This document shows, piece after piece, positions 25,314 through 34,800 of a stretch of DNA of 64,000 nucleotides. The position numbers and the translations under genes were made by a program. The stretch covers positions 19,945-83,944 of the forward strand of contig NZ_SMKX01000023.1 of assembly GCF_004349055.1 (NCBI RefSeq), given 5' to 3'. Positions within the stretch are counted from its first letter, which is position 1, and each line of letters opens with the position of its first letter. The notes under the pieces were generated by a model. It did not search any database and had not been told where the DNA came from. It saw only the letters and a list, made by a program, of their open reading frames with translations. The DNA comes from Kribbella antibiotica. Lineage in GTDB: Bacteria > Actinomycetota > Actinomycetes > Propionibacteriales > Kribbellaceae.

Positions 25314-25802
25314 TCAGAAGTTCGGCTGCGCCCAGCCCAGGTAGTTGGAGAAGTACGGCAGGCGCGCCTTGCCGATCCGCCCGTTCACGCTGGTGGCCCA
25401 GAAGTTGCCGTCACCGGTCGCGAGGCCGACGTGGCCGTAGCTACTGATGTTCCAGAAGACCAGTGCGCCCTTCGGCGGGTTCAGGTCGCCGCGGTGTGCG
25501 GCACCCCGCCGTACGGCGTCGTTCCAGTTGGCGATGGCCGATGCGTAGATGCCGGTCCGGCCGTAGGAGTTCTCGACGGCCTTCTCGCAGTAGCCCTGGT
25601 AGGCCGTCGAGCCGTTGCGCGACGAGAACCAGGCGATGGCGTTGTCGGCTCGCGCCTGCGGTGCGGCGGCGAGGTCGGCCGTTGCTGTTGCCGGTGCGGG
25701 CGTCGGTGCGGCCTGGGCCGGCAGGCCGACGCCGAGCAGCATGGCGCCACCGAGGAGAGCAGTGGCGGTCGTGGTGGCGGCGCGAACAAGGAAAGATCTC
25801 AT
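25314..25802 (-). CDS. Secreted small cell-wall-hydrolase-like protein
   Basis: A 162-residue exported paralogue of the 24509-25204 product, lacking the SH3 domain. A signal peptide (to about AQAAP, residue 30) and a short Ala/Pro/Thr linker lead into the same domain, with conserved GYCEKAVENSYG and YGHVGLATGDG. The two domains align nearly end to end, down to YLGWAxPNF at the C terminus. ATG 25802 was chosen because AAAGG precedes it and it gives a proper signal peptide; upstream in-frame ATGs do not. Probably acts on the cell wall; unproven. Confidence 0.68.
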   Translation of the reverse strand: MRSFLVRAATTTATALLGGAMLLGVGLPAQAAPTPAPATATADLAAAPQARADNAIAWFSSRNGSTAYQGYCEKAVENSYGRTGIYASAIANWNDAVRRGAAHRGDLNPPKGALVFWNISSYGHVGLATGDGNFWATSVNGRIGKARLPYFSNYLGWAQPNF

Positions 25803-25852
25803 GATGATGGCCTTTCGCTGCGATGGGAGGGGCAAAGCGGCTGGCGAATTCG

Positions 25853-25901
25853 CTGTTACCCGAAGAGAATCAGGGCGTGACCGTGTTGTCGCAGTAGGCA
25901 A
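25853..25901 (-). promoter_or_regulatory. Conserved leader block of the short hydrolase gene
   Basis: Counterpart of 25229-25277, beginning 99 nt before the start at 25802. Several of the differences between the two blocks are synonymous in one reading frame (P-T-A-T-T ... D-S-L-R-V), so either a conserved RNA or a short upstream peptide could be under selection. Confidence 0.45.
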
Positions 25902-25936
25902 CCGTAAAATGAAAACCATCAGCTTATAATTCACGT

Positions 25937-25949
25937 AGGTTACTAACCT
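25937..25949. promoter_or_regulatory. Palindromic operator candidate between hydrolase and XRE gene
   Basis: AGGTTACTAACCT is a 13-bp perfect palindrome (6-bp arms, 1-bp centre), 18 bp before the XRE-NBR1 start and in the promoter area of the divergent hydrolase. It is two bases shorter than a DtxR core, so autoregulation by the XRE protein is the simpler idea. Confidence 0.5.
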
Positions 25950-25967
25950 CAAGGGCAGGATGGCGTC

Positions 25968-26651
25968 GTGAGGCCAGCGCAGGCTCGCTTAGTGATCGGT
26001 TGCCGGATGCGAGAGCTCCGGGAGGCGGCCGGTGTGCCGCTGACGCGCGCTGCGGGGATGTCCGGTTGGGACAAGGGGCACCTGTCCCGGGTGGAGCGCG
26101 GGCACACCAAGCCGAGTCGCGAACTGATCGAGTGGTACGACGCCTCGTTCGGGGCGGGGCAGGCGCTCGTCAACCAGCTGATGGAGCTGGATGCCGCCGT
26201 ACGGGCTGGTCGAGACATGTCGCAGCGGGACCTGCGGCGGCATGTGCAGCCGGTGTCACTCGGCGGATCGGTGCCGGCTGACCACCATGCGGAGGACCGG
26301 GCGGAGCTGGTGGGGGAGACAGTGCCGGACGGGACCAGGGTGGCCCGGGAGCAGCCGTTCGAGAAGACATGGCAGATCCACAACAGCGGTGAGCGGCCAT
26401 GGCGCGACAGGTGGCTGACCCGGCAGGGTGCTGCGGGCGCGCCGGGCTGGCTGCGGTCTCCTGCGCGCGAGCGGGTGCCGGATGCCGAGCCGGGCGAAGT
26501 GGTGGTCGTAACAATGCAGCTGCAGGCGCCGTCTCAGGTCGGAGCGTCCACGGCGTACTTCAAAATTACTGATGATGCCGGGCGTTTGTACTACCCCGGG
26601 CTGGAGTCGCCGCCGATGTACTGCACGATTTTCACGGTTTACGACCTCTAG
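25968..26651 (+). CDS. XRE-family regulator fused to an NBR1 Ig-like domain
   Basis: A 227-residue fusion. Residues 8-70 form an XRE helix-turn-helix (MRELREAAGVPLTRAAG, then GHLSRVERGHTKPSRELIEWY). Residues 115-227 form an NBR1-type Ig-like domain: P-G-T-R-V, FEKTWQIHNSGERPW, the GEVVVVTMQLQAP strand, TAYFKITDDAGRLYYP and the final MYCTIFTVYDL. The NBR1 domain is best known from the eukaryotic autophagy receptor and occurs in bacteria as a probable ligand- or protein-binding module. Start GTG 25968. It is divergent from a secreted hydrolase-like gene and may regulate it. Confidence 0.8.
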   Translation: MRPAQARLVIGCRMRELREAAGVPLTRAAGMSGWDKGHLSRVERGHTKPSRELIEWYDASFGAGQALVNQLMELDAAVRAGRDMSQRDLRRHVQPVSLGGSVPADHHAEDRAELVGETVPDGTRVAREQPFEKTWQIHNSGERPWRDRWLTRQGAAGAPGWLRSPARERVPDAEPGEVVVVTMQLQAPSQVGASTAYFKITDDAGRLYYPGLESPPMYCTIFTVYDL

Positions 26652-26662
26652 GGAATGCCCTT

Positions 26663-26678
26663 GTACTAGCGGTAGTAC
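26663..26678. promoter_or_regulatory. Palindromic operator candidate upstream of the tripeptidyl peptidase
   Basis: GTACTAGCGGTAGTAC has two perfect 6-bp arms around GCGG, 71 bp before the peptidase start. It lies in the 98-bp gap after the XRE gene. The binding protein is unknown. Confidence 0.45.
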
Positions 26679-26749
26679 CTGGTCATCGCGCCTGGGCCCG
26701 GCATACGTTGCTGTTTTCCTGCATCCCCGCCCGGCCTACAGGAGTAGCA

Positions 26750-28621
26750 GTGTTGAAACCTCGCAAGATCGCAATGGCCTTGGCAGTGGCGCTTTTCGTG
26801 CCGCAGCTGGCCGTCAGCTCGGCCACGGCGGCCCGCCCGGCCAGAGGTCCGGTGGACCCGCCGGTGCCGTCCATCCCGCAGCGGTACCTCGACCAGCCGA
26901 TCACCTGGTCGGTCTGCTCGTTCGATGCCGGGATCAAGCGCGCGTACCCCCAAGCGCCGACCACCAACTGCGCCAAGGTCAAGGTGCCGATGGACTGGGC
27001 GCACCCGGACGCGCATCCCGACGTCGAGGTGGCGATCGCCTACAGCAAGGCCACCGGCAAGTCGAAGGGTCTGATGACCACGAACCCCGGCGGCCCCGGT
27101 GGCGCAGGCCTCAGCCTGTCTGCCGTCCTGGCGTCGGAGAAGCCCCAGCTCTTCACCGACTTCGACCAGCTCGGTTTCGACCCGCGGGGATTCGGAGCCA
27201 GTACGCCGCTGCGGTGCCTGACGACCAAGGAGAAGCTGCTCGCGCTGCCGACGACTCCGGACTACAAGGAGCGCACGCGGCAGACTCACAAGACTGAAGT
27301 GGCCGAGGCCGCGCTGCTTGCCGAGGCCTGTTCATCCCAGGAGTTCGGCCAGTTCGTCAGCAGCCAGCAGACCGTGTACGACATGGACTTCCTGCGCGCG
27401 CTGTTCAAGGCCCGCCAGCTGAACTTCATCGGCTACAGCTACGGCACCTGGCTCGGTGGCTGGTACGCCGACACCTACCCGCAGCGCGTCGGCCGGTTCG
27501 TCATCGACTCGAACATGGACTGGACCCACACCCAGTGGGACAACGTGAACTTCGACCCGTTCTCCGGCCAGCGCCGCCGTGACACCCAGCTGATCCCGTG
27601 GATCGCCCGGCACGCCGACCAGATCCAGGGCCTCGGATCCACGCCCAAGCAGGTGACGGCGTCGTACGACAAGGTCCGCGCCGACCTGGTCAAGCTGGTC
27701 AAGGCCGGTACGTCGAACGTCCGCGGTGACGACCTGGACGGCAAGATCTACAGCGTCATCTACGGCAACGTCCGGTTCATCCGCGGCACCCTCGACATCC
27801 TGGTGCACCAGGAGTTCACCAAGGACCCGTCGGCCTCCGGCGACGTCGAGCTGCGGCACGTCGACAAGGCGTGGGCCCGGCTCGCCCCCGAGCTGCAGAC
27901 CTTCGACACCCTCACCGCCATCCGCACCCGCTACGGCGTGAACCCGGCGGCCACGGCCGCCGACAAGGTCGCCACCAGCTCCGACTCGACCCGCTCGCTC
28001 CTGGCCGACGCCCGCTCGGCTGCGGAGAAGTCCTCGGGCGGCGGTGACGAGGTGCACAGCTTCGGCGCGGTCGGTACGACGGTCCGCTGCAACGACACCG
28101 TCTGGAACAAGGACCCGAAGTTCTACCTGGCCGAGGCCGACAAGATGGCGCGCAAGTACAGCTTCTTCGGCTACATGAACGGCGTACCGATGTGCGCCTT
28201 CTGGAAGTACAAGGCCCAGGACCGCAAACTCGACCTGACCGGTTCCCCGCGCATCCTGATGGTCCAAGGCGAGCTCGACCCGGCCACGGCGTACGAGGGT
28301 TCCCTCCGCACCCACCAGGACACCGCCAAGGTGACGCGCTTCGTCGCCATCGACGACGAAGGCCAGCACGGTCAGTACGTCGGCTCCGCCTCCGCCTGCG
28401 CCGAAGCCATCGGTGACACCTTCATCTTCACCGGCGAACTGCCCGCCCGCGACAAGGTCTGCGGCACGACGCCCCTACCCGCCGAACTCTCCGTCTACCC
28501 CGTCAACGGCCCAGTCGACGGCAACGCCGTACACCTCCCCCGCTCCAAGTCCGCTTCGCAGAAAGCAAGCCCCCTACTCCAGCAAGCCCTAGACACCATC
28601 GCCGCCGGCACCCTCCGGTAG
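26750..28621 (+). CDS. Secreted tripeptidyl aminopeptidase (SlpD/SlpE/TAP-like alpha/beta hydrolase)
   Basis: A 623-residue exported serine peptidase. The signal peptide covers about residues 1-31 and is followed by a Pro-rich start of the mature chain. The alpha/beta hydrolase domain has the oxyanion-region TNPGGPGGAG near 108 and the nucleophile elbow GYSYG near 229. The C-terminal TAP-like part carries the acid in QGELDPATAY and the His in GQHGQYV. GTG 26750 was chosen because GGAG stands 5 nt before it. The family removes tripeptides from the N termini of extracellular peptides. It ends at a strong terminator. Confidence 0.88.
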   Translation: MLKPRKIAMALAVALFVPQLAVSSATAARPARGPVDPPVPSIPQRYLDQPITWSVCSFDAGIKRAYPQAPTTNCAKVKVPMDWAHPDAHPDVEVAIAYSKATGKSKGLMTTNPGGPGGAGLSLSAVLASEKPQLFTDFDQLGFDPRGFGASTPLRCLTTKEKLLALPTTPDYKERTRQTHKTEVAEAALLAEACSSQEFGQFVSSQQTVYDMDFLRALFKARQLNFIGYSYGTWLGGWYADTYPQRVGRFVIDSNMDWTHTQWDNVNFDPFSGQRRRDTQLIPWIARHADQIQGLGSTPKQVTASYDKVRADLVKLVKAGTSNVRGDDLDGKIYSVIYGNVRFIRGTLDILVHQEFTKDPSASGDVELRHVDKAWARLAPELQTFDTLTAIRTRYGVNPAATAADKVATSSDSTRSLLADARSAAEKSSGGGDEVHSFGAVGTTVRCNDTVWNKDPKFYLAEADKMARKYSFFGYMNGVPMCAFWKYKAQDRKLDLTGSPRILMVQGELDPATAYEGSLRTHQDTAKVTRFVAIDDEGQHGQYVGSASACAEAIGDTFIFTGELPARDKVCGTTPLPAELSVYPVNGPVDGNAVHLPRSKSASQKASPLLQQALDTIAAGTLR

Positions 28622-28637
28622 CGGTTGGTTTGTGAGT

Positions 28638-28665
28638 GGGCCCGGCGTGATCGCCGGGCCCTTTC
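28638..28665 (+). terminator. Rho-independent terminator after the peptidase gene
   Basis: GGGCCCGGCG and CGCCGGGCCC form a 10-bp stem with a 4-nt loop followed by TTTCT, between two convergent genes. Confidence 0.85.
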
Positions 28666-29165
28666 TACTTGTACTCCGCGTCGATTTCCGCGTCGAGCTC
28701 GGCCTTGCGGGCTACCCAGCGTTCGCTGAGGCCTTTGACCTCGCCGCTGATGAAGTCGATGAAGGCCAGGGAGATCCGCACTCGGTAGTGGGCGGGGGTG
28801 CCTTCGCCGGAGGCGTCGAGGACCTTGCGCAGCGATGCCGACCAGCGGAGCAGCGACTGGTCCTCGGTCATCATGGTCTGGTACCAGGCGTCGTCCTGGA
28901 CGACGTAGACGTCGCGGCGGCTGCCGGGCTCGCGTTCGCGGGTGGCCAGGCGGAGCTGGAGCAGGTAGTTGACCGCGCCGGAGACGGCGGCGGGGCTGGC
29001 CTGGAGCTGGTCGGACAGCTCGGCGGCGGTCAGCCGGCCGTCCTCGCTGGACAGGATGGCGGAGAAGGCCCGGCCGGCCATCCGGGGCCAGCCCGTGTCG
29101 GCCAGCAGGTTGCCGAACTGCTCGGCGTACCGCTTGACGGCCTCGTCGTCGCGTTGTGCACTCAC
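28665..29165 (-). CDS. GbsR/MarR-family transcriptional regulator
   Basis: A 166-residue winged-helix regulator of the GbsR/MarR type. The family blocks are QFGNLLADTGWPRMAGRAFSAIL, LTAAELSDQLQASPAAVSGAVNYL (recognition helix) and LATREREPGSRRDVYVV (wing). A C-terminal helical dimerisation region follows. GTG 29165 with upstream GGGA is preferred; an in-frame GTG at 29189 would add eight residues. It is divergent from an ABC-2 exporter with a palindrome between, so it most likely represses that exporter in response to an unknown compound. Confidence 0.82.
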   Translation of the reverse strand: MSAQRDDEAVKRYAEQFGNLLADTGWPRMAGRAFSAILSSEDGRLTAAELSDQLQASPAAVSGAVNYLLQLRLATREREPGSRRDVYVVQDDAWYQTMMTEDQSLLRWSASLRKVLDASGEGTPAHYRVRISLAFIDFISGEVKGLSERWVARKAELDAEIDAEYK

Positions 29166-29210
29166 CGGCCCATCATCCCTTCCCGGCACGCTCGTTTCGA
29201 AGATTCACAA

Positions 29211-29225
29211 ACTTCTGAATGAAGT
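29211..29225. promoter_or_regulatory. Operator candidate between GbsR regulator and ABC exporter
   Basis: ACTTCTGAATGAAGT has perfect 5-bp arms around a 5-bp centre, 14 bp before the ABC ATPase start and 45 bp from the regulator start. A MarR-type dimer could cover both promoters. Confidence 0.5.
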
Positions 29226-29239
29226 GTACGTTATGAAAC

Positions 29240-30139
29240 ATGACATCAGCCATCGTGGTCTCCGGACTGCACAAGTCCTATGGCGCAACGCACGCTCTCG
29301 ACGGTCTCGACCTGGAGGTCACCACCGGCGAGGTGCACGGATTCCTGGGCCCGAACGGCGCCGGGAAGTCCACCACCATCCGGGTGCTGCTCGGACTGCT
29401 GCGCGGTGACGAGGGCGACGTGTCGCTGCTCGGCGGCGACCCGTGGCGCGACGCGGCCCAGCTGCATCGCCGGCTGGCCTACGTCCCCGGTGACGTCAAC
29501 CTCTGGCCGAACCTGACCGGCGGCGAGGTGATTGACCTGCTCGGCCGGCTGCGCGGCGGGCTGGACCCGAAGAAGCGCGACGACCTGCTGCGCCGCTTCG
29601 ACCTGGATCCGACCAAGAAGGGCCGCACCTACTCCAAGGGCAACCGTCAGAAGGTCGCACTGGTCGCGGCACTCGCCTCCGACGTCGAGCTGCTCATCCT
29701 GGACGAGCCAACCTCCGGACTGGATCCCCTGATGGAGGAGGTGTTCCGCCAGTGCATCGAGGAGGAGCGACAGCGCGACCGTACCGTCCTGCTGTCCAGC
29801 CACATCCTCTCCGAGGTCGAGGCGCTCTGCGACCGGATCAGCATCATCCGCCGCGGCAAGGTGGTCGAGACCGGCACGATGTCCGACCTGCGCCACCTGA
29901 CGCGCACCTCCATCCAGGCCGAGCTATCTGCCGCCCCAAACGGCCTTGCGTCGTTGCCAGGCGTGCACTCACTGGATGTCGAGGGCAACCGAGTCCACTG
30001 CGAGGTGGACACCGCCCAGCTCGACGCAGTGATGCGAGAGCTCGCGGCCAGTGGCATCAAGAGTCTGGTGGCACAGCCCCCGACGCTGGAGGAGCTGTTC
30101 CTGCGCCACTACGAGGACGACTCGGTGGCCGCCTCATGA
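29240..30139 (+). CDS. ABC-2 type exporter ATP-binding protein
   Basis: A 299-residue exporter ATPase. Walker A is GPNGAGKST (near residue 38), the signature region is the YSKGNRQKV form common in antibiotic/lipid exporters, Walker B/D-loop is [11 protein letters not shown], and the switch is SSHIL. A C-terminal extension of about 80 residues resembles the DUF4162-like tail of DrrA-type ATPases. ATG 29240 has only a weak ribosome site. The stop overlaps the permease ATG, giving a two-gene export system. Substrate unknown. Confidence 0.9.
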   Translation: MTSAIVVSGLHKSYGATHALDGLDLEVTTGEVHGFLGPNGAGKSTTIRVLLGLLRGDEGDVSLLGGDPWRDAAQLHRRLAYVPGDVNLWPNLTGGEVIDLLGRLRGGLDPKKRDDLLRRFDLDPTKKGRTYSKGNRQKVALVAALASDVELLILDEPTSGLDPLMEEVFRQCIEEERQRDRTVLLSSHILSEVEALCDRISIIRRGKVVETGTMSDLRHLTRTSIQAELSAAPNGLASLPGVHSLDVEGNRVHCEVDTAQLDAVMRELAASGIKSLVAQPPTLEELFLRHYEDDSVAAS

Positions 30140-31734
30140 GCGACTTCGTAGGTACTGGGACGCTGGTCCGCCTCGCTCTGCGACGTGACCGCGTTCTGAT
30201 CCCCACCTGGATCGCAGTGTTCGTCGTGATGGCCGCAGGCTCGGCCCAGGCCACTATGGATCTCTACACCGATGTCGCATCCCGCGTAGAAGCAGCCCGT
30301 ACGACGAACGCGTCGCCGGCCCTGGTGTCGCTCTACGGCCGCATTTTCGACGAGACCTCGCTCGGGGAGCTCTCGCTGTTCAAGCTGACCGCATTCGGCG
30401 CTGCACTGGTCGGACTGCTCGCATCGATCCTCGTGGTCCGCCATACCCGCGCCGAAGAGGAGTCCGGTCGCCTAGAGCTTCTGAGCGCCGGAGTGCTCGG
30501 CCGGTACGCCGCTCTGACCGCAGCCCTGCTCGTATCGACCGGAACCGTTGTAGTGCTGGGTTTGCTGACCGCACTGGCCCTCATCGGCCTAGGCCTACCA
30601 GCAGCCGGCTCTTTCGCGTTCGGACTCATCTGGATCACCGCCGGCCTCTCCTTCGCCGGCGTCGGCGCACTAGTCGCCCAGCTCACCGAGGGCGCCCGTA
30701 CCGCCAACGGCTTCACCGCCATTGTCCTAGGCGTCTCCTACGTCCTGCGCGCAATCGGTGACTCCTCATCCGACGGCAAGTCCGAGTGGGTCTCCTGGCT
30801 GTCACCCATCGGCTGGTCCCAACAGATCCGAGCCTTCGCCGGAGACCGGTACGTCGTAGTCCTCCTGCCCCTGGCATTCCTGGCTTTGTTAGTCACCGGA
30901 GCACTGGCCCTCATCCGCCGCCGCGATGTCGGTGCAGGCCTGGTCCGCCCTCGCCCCGGCCCCGCTGTCGGCGCACCGTCACTGCGCTCACCCCTGGCCC
31001 TGGCCTGGCGACTACACCGAGGCTCCTTGTACGGCTGGGGTTTCGCCTTCCTCCTCCTTGGCCTCCTGGTCGGCAACATCGCCAGCAACGTCGACGGCTT
31101 TGTCACCAGCGACAGCGCCCGCGAGATGGTCCAGAAGCTAGGCGGCGTCCAAGCCATCACCGACGCCTTCCTCTCCACCGAGATGGGCATGGTCGGCCTG
31201 CTGGCCTCGGCGTACGGCATCCAAGCCGCCCTCCGCCTCCGCTCCGAAGAGACAGCCCTAAGAGCCGAACCCCTCCTGGCCACCGGCGTCACCCGCACTC
31301 GATGGCTAGCCAGCCACGTCCTGATGGCCCTCCTAGGCACCGGAGCCCTCATCATGATCGCCGGACTAGGCTCCGGCCTCTCCAGCGGCGCATCCCTGGG
31401 CAACGTAGGCCACCAAGTCCCCCGCATGCTCGCCGCAGCCGCAGTCCAACTCCCAGCCATCTGGCTGGTAACAGCCCTAGTAGTAGCCCTCTTCGGCCTG
31501 GCCCCCAAGCTGGTAACCGCCTCCTGGGCCCTCTACGGCCTCTTCCTCCTCATAGGCCAGTTCGGCGCCCTCTTCAACCTCCCCCAAGCCGTCATCAACC
31601 TGAGCCCCTACGGCCACACCCCCCGCCTCCCCGGCGGCACCTTCACCCTCACTCCCGTCCTAGCCCTAACAGCCATAGCCGCAGCCCTCCTAGCCGCCGG
31701 CCTAACCACCTTCCGCCGCCGAGACATCGGCTAA
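30136..31734 (+). CDS. ABC-2 type exporter permease
   Basis: A 532-residue membrane protein with about 12 predicted spans in two similar halves, the layout of fused exporter permeases that pair with a DrrA-type ATPase. ATG 30136 overlaps the ATPase stop (ATGA). The last third switches to C-rich codons with many CTA, GTA and ATA triplets (about 31240-31734), unlike the G/C-ending codons of its first half. No substrate can be assigned. It is probably controlled by the divergent GbsR/MarR protein. Confidence 0.85.
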   Translation: MSDFVGTGTLVRLALRRDRVLIPTWIAVFVVMAAGSAQATMDLYTDVASRVEAARTTNASPALVSLYGRIFDETSLGELSLFKLTAFGAALVGLLASILVVRHTRAEEESGRLELLSAGVLGRYAALTAALLVSTGTVVVLGLLTALALIGLGLPAAGSFAFGLIWITAGLSFAGVGALVAQLTEGARTANGFTAIVLGVSYVLRAIGDSSSDGKSEWVSWLSPIGWSQQIRAFAGDRYVVVLLPLAFLALLVTGALALIRRRDVGAGLVRPRPGPAVGAPSLRSPLALAWRLHRGSLYGWGFAFLLLGLLVGNIASNVDGFVTSDSAREMVQKLGGVQAITDAFLSTEMGMVGLLASAYGIQAALRLRSEETALRAEPLLATGVTRTRWLASHVLMALLGTGALIMIAGLGSGLSSGASLGNVGHQVPRMLAAAAVQLPAIWLVTALVVALFGLAPKLVTASWALYGLFLLIGQFGALFNLPQAVINLSPYGHTPRLPGGTFTLTPVLALTAIAAALLAAGLTTFRRRDIG

Positions 31735-31783
31735 CCCATTGCAACAAAGTGCAAAACAGTCCTCCCCAGTCCCCACCCCCTGT

Positions 31784-31789
31784 TAGGCT
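31784..31789 (+). promoter_or_regulatory. Candidate -10 box for the Cys4-repeat protein gene
   Basis: TAGGCT lies 39 nt before the start at 31829. A strong GGGGAGGA ribosome site precedes the ATG, so unlike several neighbours this gene has a normal leader. The 94-bp gap contains nothing else obvious. Confidence 0.4.
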
Positions 31790-31828
31790 CCCGCCGCTCG
31801 GGGTGAGCACCAGGGGAGGACTTTCCAG

Positions 31829-34800
31829 ATGAGTACGCAACGCCGCCGCATGCCATTCCGCAAGGCGGTCACGGCACTATTGACCGCCGTACTGGCGGTG
31901 TCCCTCCTGCAAGCTCCAGAAGCCACCGCAGCCAAGCCGACACCACCACCAACGGCCACAACGAAGCCGGTACCTTCGAGCAAGACCAAGGCTGCCAAGG
32001 CGACCGAGGCCGACTGCGGTGGCGCGGTGGCCTTCGGCACGATCACTACGTGCGAGGCGATCGAGGTCGACACGACCGACACCTTCACGATCACCACCAC
32101 GGCGGCGAACGAGTCGCTGCTGCTCCGAGCCGATATGCCGTCGAGGTCGTACGTCAACGTCACGGTGAACGGCGACAACACCAGCTGTTACGTCTCCGGC
32201 CGGAGACGCTGTGATCTGGGTGCAGCCGGTGAGTACACGCTGACGGCACGGAACTATGGCTCCGAAGTCGCCTCCTACACGCTGTTCGTGGTCTCGATCT
32301 TCCACGGCGCCTGCACAACCCTGACCGACTCGGACCTCTCGCCGGCTGCGGCTCCTCGACCCACGGAGGGCGCACGTGGGCTGGTCTCGACCTGCTTCAC
32401 CTTCTCCGGCGCTCCCGGCGACGTTATGGGCGTCGGTGACGCCACCGGCGGGGTCATCTACAACGCAGAGGGCGGCGAACCTTGCCACCTGCACAGTGGC
32501 GCCCGGACCTGTGAGCTGAGCGGACCTGGGCCCTACCGGGCCTGGATGACCGGCGTGAACGGATCCGACAGCTCCGTCACAACGATCTTTCCGTTCATGT
32601 TGTTCCGGTTGACCAACCCCACCGCATGCCCCGCGCTGCCGTTGGCTCCGTTCGGAGACGCCACCGGCTCGGTCGCGACCGGCCAACTGCGGACCGGCAC
32701 GACCACCTGCCGCTCGATCACGACCACCTCGCCCGGGCTGCTCTCTCTCCGGCTCGGCGTCGAGGACGACAGCAGCAACATCGTCAACCAGCGGGAGCTG
32801 TACACACAGGCCGGCCAACGCGTCTGGTGCGACGAGTCGTGCTCGGTCCCGGCGGGCAGCTACACGGTCCTGCTGACGAGCCTGGCCGGTATCAAGACCT
32901 ATGACTTCGCGCTGGCGGTCAACGACCTCGCGGCAACGGCCGGTTGCGCACCGGAGATCGAGCCGCGGTGGGACACGCCGGCTCCGACCAGGACTCTCCA
33001 ATCGCCGGTTCAGCTCGACTGTCAACCGATCGCAGGCAAGTCGGGCGATCGAATCCTGGTGCGGCTGCAAGGGCCGGATGTGGAAGGCACGAGCCGGATT
33101 GTCGGCCCGAGCGGAGCGACAGTCTGCAACCAGGACTCACAGCACGATGGGTGTGTTCTGCAGGGTACTGGGCCGTTCCGTGTGCTGAGCACGCGAAACT
33201 ACTACTTCAAGGGTTCCTACGTCCTCGACATCGGGCGGCTGAACGCTCCGGTCGGCTGTGCGCCGGTCGCCGTGACCAGCTTCGGTGCTCCCGCGCCGGC
33301 CGCGGGTGGCCGATGCCGCGAGCTCACGGTGACCGCTGCCGGTCGCTACCGGGTCGACGCGTCGACGGCGTACAGCTATGGAAACGGCGGCCGCGGTGCC
33401 TACAAGACCGACGGTCTTGAGGGCTGCACCAGCCTCTTCTCCTGCCAGCTCCAGCCTGGCAAGTACAGCCTGCTCGCCCAGGCGAACGAGCGGGTCGCGG
33501 TCTTCCCCTTCTCCAGTACGGCGGGTTGTGTCGCCCAGCCGGCCGACACCTACGCCGCGAAGACCGGGACGTTGCCCGTCGGTACGCAGTTCGACTGCTT
33601 GAGTCTGCGCGCAGCGGCCGGAAGCCGCGTTGTCGTCGCCGAACCGCTCGGAAAGACGGTCACCACCGGCTGGGTCGTGGATGCGGCCGGCGCCGAGATG
33701 TGTGCCTGGGGACCGAACTTCAGCGGCGGTTCCGATGCGCCGAGACTCTGCAGACTGACCGGGAAGGCGCCGTTCCGCGCGGTCCTGCACCGGGGCCCTT
33801 GGAAGGGTGCGGACAACTACCAGCTCGCTGTGGTGGCTGCCGATCCGAACCCAGGCTGCAAGGCCTTCCCGCAGAGCACCTTCTCCGCGCCGGGTGGCAC
33901 GGTTGTGGCCCTGCGGCCGGATCGGTTTATGGAATGCCTTGCGGTACCTGCCAACGGTCACTCGGCGGCCGAGACGGTCGAGCACAGCCGCACGGGGGCC
34001 ATCGGCACGGCTACCACGCTGGCGCTGTCGGTCGGCTCGGAAGAGTGGTGTGAGGGGAGCGCGGCGGCGGCGTCGTTCGTGACCTGCTCGTACCCCGCCG
34101 GTAAGGCCGCTGTTGTGCTGGTGCTCGGGTCTTCCGACACAGCAAGCCACCGGATCGCCCGGCGCGACGTTACCGCCACCGCTCCCGGCTGTACGCCGGT
34201 GAGCTCGACTGTGGTCGGGAGTGTTTCCGGATCCGGAACAATCCCGGACGCCGCGACCGTCCGTTGTTTCAAGGTGACGGGAGCGGCGACCGACCAGTTC
34301 GTCGCCAACGTCCGCAACGCCGACGACAGCATCCGCCTCGATGTGCACAACACGGCCGGTGAGCTGATCTGCCGGTCGACCTACGAGGAGCGCTGCTCGT
34401 TGCGCGGTTCGGCCGGCTACCAGGTGCTGGCGTGGAACGACCCCACGATCGGGGCCGGTGGGCCCTTCACCGTGGAGACGTACCGGGTCGCCACCGCCGC
34501 GGGTCCTGCGGCCGAGTGCACGAAGGTCAACTCGGCGTACGGGTTCGGGCCGATCACCGGAGAGCTCACGAAGAGCAAGCCGAGCAGTTGCGTGACGTTC
34601 CCGATGGCGAAGGACACGACGCTTCGTGGACACGCCCGCAACCAGACGGCCGGTGGAACGAACCCGACCATCACCTCCTTCGGCCCGACGCCGTCCGACA
34701 CCTGTGAGTCGTTCTCGGGCGACGACGGCGACTTTGGCTGCGATGGACGCGAGACGCAGTCCTGGAATGCCGTTGTGCTGCTGAACGTCCCCGAGCAGCC

